A DNA stretch of 64,000 nt, from assembly GCF_014195535.1 (NCBI RefSeq), contig NZ_JACIBY010000022.1:1-64000 (forward strand), given 5' to 3'. The translations under genes were made by a program, and so were the position numbers. The notes under the pieces are model-generated. The model was not told the DNA's origin, ran no database searches, and worked only from the letters and a program-made list of their open reading frames with translations. Positions within the stretch are counted from its first letter, which is position 1. Each line of letters begins with the position of its first letter. Below are positions 9,100 through 17,456 of this stretch, one piece after another. The DNA comes from Runella defluvii (GTDB taxonomy: Bacteria; Bacteroidota; Bacteroidia; Cytophagales; Spirosomataceae).

Positions 9100-9171
9100 A
9101 ATAGGTAAAGAAAATGGCGGTTTTGTTTACTTGTTTTGAGAATAGGTAAAGAAAAATGGCATTTTCTTTAC
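9100..9171. repeat. Direct repeat and hairpin at the fic-hsdS junction
   Basis: AATAGGTAAAGAAAATGGC at 9100-9118 is repeated with one inserted A at 9141-9160, a 41-nt offset. An inverted copy of its core (ATTTTCTTTAC, 9161-9171) abuts the second repeat, so 9146-9171 can fold into a hairpin that includes the fic stop codon. It sits exactly between the fic stop and the hsdS start. It could be an operator, an RNA processing site or a duplication scar. Confidence 0.45.
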
Positions 9172-10247
9172 AGTTTAGGGACATTCATAATCGTTTCAAA
9201 AAGCCGTTGATTGATATAATAGGTTTCTCGTCCTATTTTGTGTTTTTGCAAAATACCTATTTCAATGAGTGCGTCGAGGTATTTGATAGCCGTGGGTTTA
9301 CTCAATAACAACTCGTTCATCACAAACTCAATTTTGGTGTAGGGGTGGTTAAACAAGTTGTTGAGTAGGTCTTGGCTGTATATTTTGGGGAGTTGGCTCC
9401 GCATGGTATGCTTCACCTCCTGCATTTGGGTTTTGATGTTTACAATCATTTGGGTGGTTTGCTGGGCTGTCTGAGCCACGCCTTCGAGCATAAACAGTAG
9501 CCACGGTTCCCAATCTTGGGCTTGGCGGGTTTGTTGCAGCAGGCGGTAATATTCGGCTTTGTGCTGATTAATGTAGCGGCTGAGGTACAGAATGGGGAGT
9601 GTCAGCAGCCCTTCTTTAACCAAGTATAAAATATTGATGATACGTCCCGTGCGGCCGTTTCCGTCGTAAAACGGGTGAATACTCTCAAACTGGTGGTGAA
9701 TGATGGCCATTTTTACCAAGGGGTCGAGGTCTGAGCTTTCCGAGTCATTGATGAACTGTTCGAGGTTTTGCATCAACGCCACAATTTGGTCGTGGGTCTG
9801 TGGAGGGGTATAAACGGTTTCGCCAGTTTGTTCATTTTTGAGGGCGGTTCCTGGCAATTTCCTAAAACCCGCACTGTTTTCTTCGATGATGCCCTGTATC
9901 TGAATAATGTAATTGTTGGTCAGGATGCCGTGCAAACGAACCTGCCCATAGCCGTGTTTGAGGGCTTGGGCGTAGCTATGCACCTCTTTGGCGGCCATAG
10001 TTGCAAAGTGACGTTTGAGGGCATCACTTTGGTAAAGTTCGTCGTGCGTAGTGATGATATTTTCGATAGCCGAACTGTCTTTGGCTTCTTGCAAAGCCAG
10101 CGTATTGATAATGATGGCATCGTTAGGGATGGTTTGGGCAATACCTTTCAGTTCAGCTAACTGTTGGTGTGCCTTGGCTGTTTTTTTCAATACAACCCTT
10201 GTTTCGATGTCTTGGGGTAGTGGCAGTAGCGGTATGGTGTATTCCAT
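9168..10247 (-). CDS. Fic family protein (probable AMPylase) with N-terminal inhibitory helix
   Basis: 359 residues. The Fic active-site loop HPFYDGNGRTGR is intact (catalytic His, acidic Asp and the phosphate-binding GNGRxGR). Near residue 55 the segment SSAIEN matches the inhibitory motif (S/T)xxxE(G/N), marking a class II self-inhibited Fic. The C-terminal ~90 residues (ELLLSKPTAIKYLDALIEIGIL) form a winged-helix DNA-binding domain. Fic enzymes usually transfer AMP to protein hydroxyls. It lies 11 nt after the E2-like gene and ahead of hsdS in the same transcriptional direction, so it may regulate or arm the island; this is inference. Confidence 0.9.
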   Translation of the reverse strand: MEYTIPLLPLPQDIETRVVLKKTAKAHQQLAELKGIAQTIPNDAIIINTLALQEAKDSSAIENIITTHDELYQSDALKRHFATMAAKEVHSYAQALKHGYGQVRLHGILTNNYIIQIQGIIEENSAGFRKLPGTALKNEQTGETVYTPPQTHDQIVALMQNLEQFINDSESSDLDPLVKMAIIHHQFESIHPFYDGNGRTGRIINILYLVKEGLLTLPILYLSRYINQHKAEYYRLLQQTRQAQDWEPWLLFMLEGVAQTAQQTTQMIVNIKTQMQEVKHTMRSQLPKIYSQDLLNNLFNHPYTKIEFVMNELLLSKPTAIKYLDALIEIGILQKHKIGRETYYINQRLFETIMNVPKL

Positions 10248-10258
10248 GTTGGGCTTGG

Positions 10259-10744
10259 TTAGCGTTTCAATAATTTGGGTAGTAATACACTAAATCTTTT
10301 CTTTGATTCTACCTCTACTTTGCTGGGTTGTTCGTGCTCAATTCCACCACCCTTCCAATCGCCAGTAGCTACCCAGTTTTCGTAATGATATAGCCATTCT
10401 GATGCCCAAGGGACAATGGTTTCTACAATCCATAAACCGCTGTACCATTCATTATTTTTGGGATAATAGAGGCAAAGCTCCTGCTTGTTCTGCGAATATA
10501 CATGAGGGAGTTTTTTGCCTTCGGGGATGAACAACGCAGAGTGAACTTTGGTAATTGGCGGCTTACCTTGGAAGTATGTTACGCTTATTTGATAGAGTTG
10601 ACTAATGGGATTGGGCTGTATGCCCCCTTTCCACCTGATACCCAAACCGTGTGCCAGTACCGTAAAATCAGACAACGGGAACAAGGTTTTCAACCTTGCT
10701 CCCTGCATAATAGGAGTCATTTTTTTAATCTTTATGGCTCCCAT
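10259..10744 (-). CDS. Stand-alone E2-like conjugating protein of type II-short CBASS
   Basis: 161 residues. The pattern LPHVY, ELCLYYPKNNEW, ETIVPWASEWLYHYENW, ATGDWKGGGIEH is what I know from the stand-alone E2-like proteins of short type II CBASS operons; Cys91 in LCLYYP is the expected catalytic cysteine. Family knowledge: these proteins conjugate the C-terminus of the partner CD-NTase to targets and so prime it. The ATG at 10744 overlaps the CD-NTase gene by 20 nt; a second ATG at 10720, four bases past that stop, may be the real start. No E1 or JAB protease gene is nearby, which fits the short subtype. Confidence 0.75.
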   Translation of the reverse strand: MGAIKIKKMTPIMQGARLKTLFPLSDFTVLAHGLGIRWKGGIQPNPISQLYQISVTYFQGKPPITKVHSALFIPEGKKLPHVYSQNKQELCLYYPKNNEWYSGLWIVETIVPWASEWLYHYENWVATGDWKGGGIEHEQPSKVEVESKKRFSVLLPKLLKR

Positions 10745-11936
10745 ACGGATTGTGTTGGGTTACGGGTACACTTTTGGGCGTATGTTGTGAGCTTAAAATA
10801 CCTGTTCCTGCGGCCATAAAGAGACGATTGGCTTCTCGTTCTTTCAACGTTTGTTCAGCTATCTCGTTGAGGGCTTTATTTACTACACCCTCACCAAAAT
10901 ATTCTTTCAAAGGTACTGATAGTTCGGGGCGCCCTCTTTTTTGAGCGAGCTGTTCAAAGTCTCCCCTTGCACGGTTTAGCCATTCAAAAAACAGTCGTTC
11001 TTTTTCGGGATTCTCTGCCCATTTATCAGCAAAGTTTTCGAGTGGATTTACGGGGTTTTTAACAACTCTATTACCTTGCTCATCCAGCTCAATAAAACTT
11101 GCCATTCGGCTCAGTACATTGCGTAGGGCTACAAAAATATCGGTTTCGTTTTGGTAGGCTTTGGCTGCAAGGGTCGTAATAATTATCGAAATAGGTGCAT
11201 TGGGATTGTCGCCATAGCATAAGTCTCGGTGGCGTTTCAAAAGTTGCACTACCCGCTGTAAGGGAGTTTTCACTTGGTATTCGGGTATAGCATCCATACT
11301 TTTTTTCAACTGCTCTGCCAAAAGTAAACGACGGCGGTCAAACTCAACCCTCATACACTGCAAAAACCACAAGGCATAGCCTTCGGGATTACTCTTAGGA
11401 AAATCAATGTCGGTATGCCAAGTTTCATTGTCCGTAATACAAAGGGCATGAATGGCCAGCGAACGAGGTACAGCCAGTAACGAAGTGAGTTGCTGAATAT
11501 ACTGAGGGCTATCAGGAATAGACGGTACGATGTCTAAATGAAAACGAAACTGGTCATTGTATTGCAGTCGCCAACATCTCCGTTTTTCGGGCGCAAGCAT
11601 ACGCTTGTAAGTTTCATTCGCTTTCAAGCGATCACCTACTACTTTTTTTAACCGCTGTTGTGTAACTTGGCTTTCGGAGATATGTAGTTTACAAGTCAAA
11701 TCAACGTCGTACTCTTCATCTTCCAAGAGCGGTCTAATCACTGTTCCGTACCTAAAAGACCCTTGTGGGCTGATATGCGGACGGTATGGTCTTAATGGTG
11801 AATCGGGGGCATCTAACCAACTTGCTACGGCTTGATAACTCCGTGTGGCAATTTCATACTGGGTATCTGTAAGGTCTAATTTTTCAGCAATTTTATCAAG
11901 AATTTTGCTGTACTCTCTGTCTATTTCTGGGGTCAT
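10725..11936 (-). CDS. CBASS CD-NTase (cGAS-like cyclase)
   Basis: 403 residues. The catalytic set is complete: G59-S60 in PQGSFRYG, D77-x-D79 in EEYDVDL and D135 in FHLDIVPSIP. The C-terminal helical half and a flexible tail ending NPYGSHKD follow. It should make a cyclic oligonucleotide on phage infection that activates the SAVED domain of the Cap5 encoded two bases upstream. Order is cap5, CD-NTase, E2-like. In type II CBASS the CD-NTase C-terminus is the conjugation point; here the only glycine in the final residues is Gly399 with four residues after it, so either processing or a different acceptor end is implied. Confidence 0.9.
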   Translation of the reverse strand: MTPEIDREYSKILDKIAEKLDLTDTQYEIATRSYQAVASWLDAPDSPLRPYRPHISPQGSFRYGTVIRPLLEDEEYDVDLTCKLHISESQVTQQRLKKVVGDRLKANETYKRMLAPEKRRCWRLQYNDQFRFHLDIVPSIPDSPQYIQQLTSLLAVPRSLAIHALCITDNETWHTDIDFPKSNPEGYALWFLQCMRVEFDRRRLLLAEQLKKSMDAIPEYQVKTPLQRVVQLLKRHRDLCYGDNPNAPISIIITTLAAKAYQNETDIFVALRNVLSRMASFIELDEQGNRVVKNPVNPLENFADKWAENPEKERLFFEWLNRARGDFEQLAQKRGRPELSVPLKEYFGEGVVNKALNEIAEQTLKEREANRLFMAAGTGILSSQHTPKSVPVTQHNPYGSHKD

Positions 11937-11938
11937 TT

Positions 11939-13096
11939 TTAATCAATTTTGATTGTTTGGTAAAACCCACTGGCTGGGTTTTGAAAATTTTGGTCGTAAA
12001 CGAGCATCGGTAAGTCTGCCTTAGGCATTCTTACTCTTCCCAATTCAATTGCCATGGCACTGGGCATTGCAGGGAATACGTGAATGAGGTTATTTTGACC
12101 ATGGCGGGCCTTTATTTCATTCAAGAGCAATCGCAATTCCGTTCTAAACCGTGCCAATTGCTCTCTATTTCTCAGAAAGTCATTGTTGGGTTTGTTCACT
12201 GTAAATGTCCAAATCGAACATTCCTCACCTAATACGCTCACGATACGGTCTTCCATAATGGTAGCGCTCAACGCAAATACCAAAGCAACGGTCGAGTAAC
12301 TATTTTGAGGTTTGATTATCTCAAAAGTTACCTCGTCCATTTCATTCAACCACTTCCATGTTTTCGGCTCTCGATGAAGCTGATAAACCTCCGTTGGGTG
12401 TAAATCACCCAATAGGCTACCCAAAAGAATCAGTAAAGGCTGGGGAGCTAACCCAAAAACGGATAGGTGTTTGATTGTACCTTTTTCCTGTTTTTGCTTT
12501 ATTTTATCACCAAAATTTGCTCTTAGGTTAGCTTCTTCCATTACCCAGAACTCTTCTCGATGATCAATTACACCGCTATTTAGCAACCCTAATTCTATTC
12601 CGTAATTACTTGACGGATAATACTTCTCCGAAATCGTATCAAAGGCATCATTATACGTTAATAAAACCTTCTGATTACCGATATTCGCCCCAAAAAGTAA
12701 AATTTCAGACTCTGTTTTATCCTTGAAATCAGTCAAGCGCTCTATCAGTGCCTCATGCCGTCGTTTCATTGCTACAAGTCTTTCGATGGAATGGCTTACA
12801 ACTTCAATTCTATCAATCAAACGATGATGTTTGTCACACATTAGCATCAGGTTCTCAAAGTCCTGACAGTGTTTAGGTGATAAAATTATATCTCCCCTTG
12901 GTCCGTCTGGTTCTGCTGCGATAATGTGAGCAATGTATGCAGCATTATAGTTTCTTTTTGTGAGGATGTCCCGTGAAAGAATCTCATTACATCCTTCATA
13001 CTGACACCTACCTGCGGCTCTTGCCCAAAGCAGATTTACTACTTTCTCTGGAATTTCTTTTCTATTCTTTTTCTTTTTTTCTCCCTCGTTTTTCAT
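11939..13096 (-). CDS. cap5: Cap5-like HNH-SAVED effector nuclease
   Basis: 385 residues. Residues ~25-105 carry a zinc-supported HNH fold: CQYEGC, AYIAHIIAAEPDGPRGD, ENLMLMCDKHHRLID. The C-terminal ~230 residues are a SAVED domain with LSVFGLAPQPLLILLGSLLGD and the closing IHVFPAMPSAMAIELGR / LPMLVYDQN. Known Cap5 proteins bind a cyclic dinucleotide through SAVED, oligomerise and degrade double-stranded DNA non-specifically, killing the infected cell. It starts 12 nt after hsdM and is followed two bases later by its CD-NTase. A basic stretch (KKKKNRK) precedes the HNH domain. Confidence 0.92.
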   Translation of the reverse strand: MKNEGEKKKKNRKEIPEKVVNLLWARAAGRCQYEGCNEILSRDILTKRNYNAAYIAHIIAAEPDGPRGDIILSPKHCQDFENLMLMCDKHHRLIDRIEVVSHSIERLVAMKRRHEALIERLTDFKDKTESEILLFGANIGNQKVLLTYNDAFDTISEKYYPSSNYGIELGLLNSGVIDHREEFWVMEEANLRANFGDKIKQKQEKGTIKHLSVFGLAPQPLLILLGSLLGDLHPTEVYQLHREPKTWKWLNEMDEVTFEIIKPQNSYSTVALVFALSATIMEDRIVSVLGEECSIWTFTVNKPNNDFLRNREQLARFRTELRLLLNEIKARHGQNNLIHVFPAMPSAMAIELGRVRMPKADLPMLVYDQNFQNPASGFYQTIKID

Positions 13097-13108
13097 GGCT
13101 GTAATTAC

Positions 13109-14620
13109 TTAGATTCCTAATTCCTGCAAATAGGCTTTCATTTGCTGCTTAATATCGGTCAATCGGTTTTCAAGATTATCAATCTCGCTTTGGGTAGCTT
13201 TCAGATCTATTTCTGGTTCTTCCTCAAATGTGTCCACGTAACGAGGAATATTCAAGTTGTAATCGTTTTGGCGTATTTCCTCAATATCAGCACGATAGGC
13301 ATATTTAGATTCAATTATTCCTGCTGTTGATTTGGAGGTTTGAAACGCTCTGTATGTTTCTGTAATATGATTGATATTTTCCGTGCTGAGTGAGTTTTGA
13401 TTTTTTCCTTCTGCATATTCCTTAGAAGCATCAATAAAGAGTACATCGGAGGTTTGTTTGCCTTTGTTAAACACCATGATGGCAGTAGGGATGCCTGTTC
13501 CGAAGAATAGATTGGCAGGCAAACCAATGACGGCTTCGAGCACGTTGTCTTCGATAAGTTGCTGGCGAATCTTGCCTTCGGCTGCACCTCTGAACAACAC
13601 GCCATGCGGCACAACTACGCCCACTTTACCTTTACCTTCATAGGCGGTTTCTATCATGTGGCTAATAAAGGCGAAATCACCTTTTGATTTCGGTGGAACT
13701 CCCCGCCAAAAACGATTATGACGATCATGCCCTGCGTCTTCGGCTCCCCACTTATCAAGTGAAAATGGCGGATTGGCTACGACGATGTCATACTTCATCA
13801 GATTGTCGCCTTCCAGCAATAGCGGGTTATTAATAGTGTCGCCCCAACGGATGGTAGCATCGTCCATACCATGCAAGAACATGTTCATACGGGCAAGCGC
13901 ATACGTTGAGCCGTTTACCTCTTGGCCGTATATGGAGAAATTATTAGAGCCAATTTTTTGAGCGACTTTAATCAATAAAGAACCTGAACCGCAAGTAGGG
14001 TCACAAATGCGATTGCCTGGCTGAGGGTTCATTAAGGCTGCCAAAAGTGTAGCAATTGGTGAAGGCGTATAAAACTCCCCAGCCTTTTTGCCTGCGTCGG
14101 AGGCAAAACGTTCAATTAAAAATTCGTAAACATCACCAATAATGTCCGCTGACTCCAAGTGTGACGGTGTTAAATCGACATTTTTGAAATCTTCAATGAG
14201 GTTTTTCAGGCGTCTGTTACGGTCTTTGGTCTGCCCTAAATTCGACTCTGAATTGAAATCAATATTCCGAAATACGCCTTCCAGCTTAGTACGGTTTGAG
14301 TCTTGCAACTCTTCAAGTGCTTCGTTGATAAGTTCGCCGATGTTGGGTTCGTTGCGATTAGTATGGAGATAGTCGTATTGGCAATGCTCGGGCAATTGGA
14401 AACGTTCGTTTCGCATGGCTCTTTCGGTTCGTTCGGTGTTGCCATCGTAGCGGTTCAGATGGTAGTTGTAGCGGTCTTTCCATAAGTCAGACAGGTACTT
14501 CACAAACAGAAAAGTCAAGATATAATCTTTGTACTGACTGGGGTCTATTACCCCCCTGAATGTATCACAGGCTTTCCAAACGGCATTGTTAATCTCTGAT
14601 TGGGTAATGATTTTAGACAT
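13109..14620 (-). CDS. hsdM: Type I restriction-modification methyltransferase subunit
   Basis: 503 residues, standard for HsdM. The N-terminal helical domain (ITQSEINNAVWKACDTFRG) is followed by the N6-adenine methylase fold: motif I DPTCGSGSLLIKVA and motif IV VVANPPFSLDKW. It uses S-adenosylmethionine to methylate adenine at the site chosen by HsdS. Its start overlaps the upstream half-hsdS gene by 8 nt and its end is 12 nt from cap5. Motifs look intact. Confidence 0.95.
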   Translation of the reverse strand: MSKIITQSEINNAVWKACDTFRGVIDPSQYKDYILTFLFVKYLSDLWKDRYNYHLNRYDGNTERTERAMRNERFQLPEHCQYDYLHTNRNEPNIGELINEALEELQDSNRTKLEGVFRNIDFNSESNLGQTKDRNRRLKNLIEDFKNVDLTPSHLESADIIGDVYEFLIERFASDAGKKAGEFYTPSPIATLLAALMNPQPGNRICDPTCGSGSLLIKVAQKIGSNNFSIYGQEVNGSTYALARMNMFLHGMDDATIRWGDTINNPLLLEGDNLMKYDIVVANPPFSLDKWGAEDAGHDRHNRFWRGVPPKSKGDFAFISHMIETAYEGKGKVGVVVPHGVLFRGAAEGKIRQQLIEDNVLEAVIGLPANLFFGTGIPTAIMVFNKGKQTSDVLFIDASKEYAEGKNQNSLSTENINHITETYRAFQTSKSTAGIIESKYAYRADIEEIRQNDYNLNIPRYVDTFEEEPEIDLKATQSEIDNLENRLTDIKQQMKAYLQELGI

Positions 14621-15191
14621 GGTCTTGGGTGATGATTTGAGTGAATATCCCGTGAAATAGTTGTTCTTTTTTTTCGAGTAATTGAATCGTAATTGCTCGT
14701 TCCTGTTGGTAAATGTGGTGCAATTGAATGATTTCTTTTTGTTCAGCCAATGAAATTATAGGTACAGGCAACTCTTGGAACTCTTTTTTGTTCAAAACAG
14801 GTACAGTCAAAGTAGAACTAATCATGGCCTTTATTTTTGACTGAGTTGCTGGGTGATTCAGATAGATGGCAAGAAACTGAGGCAAGATGGTTCTATCTTG
14901 TAGTCGAATCACAAAAAACAGCGAAGATGCCACAGCAGGCAAATGATGTTCATTGATATGAAAAGCAGCATTTTTTAGCCCTTTGGCTGGTAAAAGTATG
15001 TCACCAGAAGTTAAGAATTGTCTTTCGTTATTAATTTCAGTTTGGTTTATATAAGATTTATCTTTGCCTAAAACCAGATTTCCATAGGCATCAAAGTCAC
15101 CAATTTGCAAGTACAACACCCCGCCAGTTGCGCTTCTTTCTTTGGCATATACACCAAAGAGAATTTCCGCTATTTCTTTAATTGGTTTCAT
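14613..15191 (-). CDS. Half-size HsdS-like specificity protein (single recognition domain)
   Basis: 192 residues with one type I S target-recognition domain: LQIGDFDAYGNL, SGDILLPAKGLKNAAFHI, a central ASSLFFVIRL strand, LPVPIISLAEQKEIIQL, then one conserved helix (QLLEKKEQLFHGIFTQII). Ordinary HsdS carries two such units. A single unit could dimerise to give a palindromic bipartite site, or act with the full-length HsdS at 7.9 kb as an alternative subunit. It is the first gene of the island and overlaps hsdM by 8 nt. It may be a remnant, though the frame is clean. Confidence 0.75.
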   Translation of the reverse strand: MKPIKEIAEILFGVYAKERSATGGVLYLQIGDFDAYGNLVLGKDKSYINQTEINNERQFLTSGDILLPAKGLKNAAFHINEHHLPAVASSLFFVIRLQDRTILPQFLAIYLNHPATQSKIKAMISSTLTVPVLNKKEFQELPVPIISLAEQKEIIQLHHIYQQERAITIQLLEKKEQLFHGIFTQIITQDHV

Positions 15192-15609
15192 AGCTTATTA
15201 ACAATACAATGATGATTTTTAGTTCAAATAGTCTAATTATTTTTTATTTTATTTTTATGTAATGATTATTTGTGATATTATCCTTAAAGAAATGATTAAG
15301 ATTTATGAGTCTATAACCTTAGACCGAAACCTCTCCGAGCAGGATTGGCAGGCATATTAATTTTCAAAAAAGTGTGTACTTGTTGCTGACAGACGATACC
15401 CGACTCCGAAATCGTGCTTCATTTGGATGTTATCGAAGTCTATGGTATCCATTTTGGATGAATTGTAATCGAGACATCACAATACCCCACCGATGCGTAT
15501 CACTTATAACAACAGTTGATGTCGGTAAATAAGCAACTACTCACCAGAGCTTATGGAAAAAATGTACGGATATAATATTAAATTGCACTAAAACAATCAA
15601 AGACTACCT
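15192..15609. other. Intergenic region between divergent hsd and qat operons
   Basis: 418 bp that should hold both divergent promoters. The first ~100 bp next to the hsdS half gene are very A/T rich. From ~15330 to 15540 the composition becomes more balanced, unlike a plain promoter. A 22-codon open frame (ATG 15291 to TAA 15359) is too short to call a gene. I see no RNA gene or clear repeat. The segment before qatA contains ATATAATATTAAATTG at about 15570. Confidence 0.4.
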
Positions 15610-17454
15610 ATGTGGGCTGATAACGAGACCGAATTAGATTTTATTGATTTTGAGCCATTGATAAAGGCTACTTCTAAAATCATAGACACCGATGTTTTAC
15701 ATCCATGCAGTATCGGCATTTTTGGCAATTGGGGCAGTGGGAAGTCAAGTCTAATGAAGATGCTTTACAACCGATATAACGGATTCGAAGATATATTAAC
15801 AATACATTTTAATGGTTGGCTTTTTGAAGGATATGAGGATGCCAAGACAGTTTTAATAGGTCAGCTTATTGAGGAGATTGCTAAAAAGAAGACACTTTCA
15901 AACAAAGCATTACTTCTAAGTGCTAATTTGTTAAAGCGTATAGACTACATGAAAGTTGCAGGGGCCGTTGCTAAGCACGCTATGGCTTTTGCTGTCGCTG
16001 GTCCAGTTGGGAACATAGTTGCCTCTTCTATTGAAGGCATGAAGGACTTTGATTATACCAATTACCTCAAAGATTTAGGTAAATCAGAAGGCAAACAGTT
16101 TGAAAAAACATTACGAAATGGTCTGCACTCCTTTCACGAAGACTTTGATGAGCTTCTGGAAGAAACTAAATTGAAGAAAATTATCGTATTCATAGACGAT
16201 TTAGATCGTTGCATGCCCGATACAATTATCGGAACACTTGAAGCAATTAAGCTATTTTTGTTTTCTAAGAAGACAATTTTTGTAATTGGTGCGGATGAAC
16301 GTCTCATAAAATATGCTGTCAGAAAGCGATTTCCCGAAATACCAGACGATAGAGACCGTACAGAAGTAGGTAGAGATTATTTGGAGAAACTTATTCAATT
16401 CCCCGTAATCATCCCTCCCTTAACTGCTGCCGAACTTACAACCTATATTAACCTATTATTTGTTTCTCTGCATTGCCCACTTTTATCTATCACTTCGCTT
16501 ACAAAAGTTCTAAATGAGGACAGAAAAAACGGAAATTTGCGAGAAGGCTTCTCTACCAAAAACGCTAACGAGTTTGCAGAAAAAATAAATTGGAAAATAC
16601 CAGAAGATTTAAAAGATTCTTTGGAAACGTCTTATCAAATTACCCCACTGCTTGCCCAAGGATTAAATGGCAACCCAAGACAAGCAAAGAGATTCTTAAA
16701 CATGCTTTTGATGCGTATGGAAGTAGCCGAGCAAAAGGGTATTTCTTTGAAAAAACAAATACTGGCTAAGTTAATGCTATTAGAATATTGTAAATCCGAA
16801 ATATTTAGAAAGTTTAGTCAATGGCAAGAAAAGCAACACGGTATCTTAAAACAGCTTCAAAATGCAGAAACTGAGATAGTCAATTACACCGACAAAACGA
16901 AGTCCCCATCTATATCCGAAGAAATCACCGCCATAAAAGACGATAAATGGTTTTCGACTTGGCTTAAAATAGAGCCTCAACTTGCGGATGAAAATGTTAG
17001 CGAATATTTTTATATCGCTCGTGACACTTCAAGTATGACCGATATTTTTGTCCAAAAAATGTCTCAAATTGCAAAAGAGAGTTTCCTACAAATAACCGAT
17101 AAAAGTCAGGTTAAACGAACTATGGGATTAAAATCAGTCACAACACTGAGTTCTAATGATGCGAATGCGATTTTTGAGACTATGGCAGAAAAAATAAGAC
17201 AAGTCGAAGGGAAACCTTCTTGGGAGGATTCAATGCTTCAATACTTACTTGACTTTTGCGCTTTGAGGATAGAATTACACGTTTCTCTTTATTTATTTTT
17301 AGATAGCATACCCGAAAAGAACTTACCTATCCCTGCAATATCCGTAGTAAAACGGGTACTTTCAAATACAACAAATCAACAAGGGCAATTACTGTTAAAA
17401 AAATGGTCAGAATCTTCTAATAAAAATATAGCTAATGCTGCCAAACTAAAATAA
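15610..17454 (+). CDS. qatA: QatA: KAP-family P-loop NTPase of the Qat antiviral system
   Basis: 614 residues. Walker A is GNWGSGKSS near residue 40 and Walker B is IIVFIDDLDRC near residue 195, the KAP NTPase pattern, with FVIGADERLI (sensor) and a helical C-terminal part. A small hydrophobic insert (AMAFAVAGPVGNIVASS, about residues 125-141) is present between the Walker motifs, as KAP proteins often have. In Qat systems the ATPase works with QatB, QatC and QatD to block phage; the mechanism is not resolved. It is the first of four tightly packed genes. Confidence 0.9.
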   Translation: MWADNETELDFIDFEPLIKATSKIIDTDVLHPCSIGIFGNWGSGKSSLMKMLYNRYNGFEDILTIHFNGWLFEGYEDAKTVLIGQLIEEIAKKKTLSNKALLLSANLLKRIDYMKVAGAVAKHAMAFAVAGPVGNIVASSIEGMKDFDYTNYLKDLGKSEGKQFEKTLRNGLHSFHEDFDELLEETKLKKIIVFIDDLDRCMPDTIIGTLEAIKLFLFSKKTIFVIGADERLIKYAVRKRFPEIPDDRDRTEVGRDYLEKLIQFPVIIPPLTAAELTTYINLLFVSLHCPLLSITSLTKVLNEDRKNGNLREGFSTKNANEFAEKINWKIPEDLKDSLETSYQITPLLAQGLNGNPRQAKRFLNMLLMRMEVAEQKGISLKKQILAKLMLLEYCKSEIFRKFSQWQEKQHGILKQLQNAETEIVNYTDKTKSPSISEEITAIKDDKWFSTWLKIEPQLADENVSEYFYIARDTSSMTDIFVQKMSQIAKESFLQITDKSQVKRTMGLKSVTTLSSNDANAIFETMAEKIRQVEGKPSWEDSMLQYLLDFCALRIELHVSLYLFLDSIPEKNLPIPAISVVKRVLSNTTNQQGQLLLKKWSESSNKNIANAAKLK

Positions 17455-17456
17455 AT

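Noticed and set aside
9768-10160. 130-codon plus-strand frame opposite fic
   Set aside because: Antisense shadow of the Fic coding sequence, no start signals and no recognisable protein features.
15291-15359. 22-codon open frame in the hsd-qat intergenic region
   Set aside because: Too short, with no family resemblance and no recognisable initiation signals.
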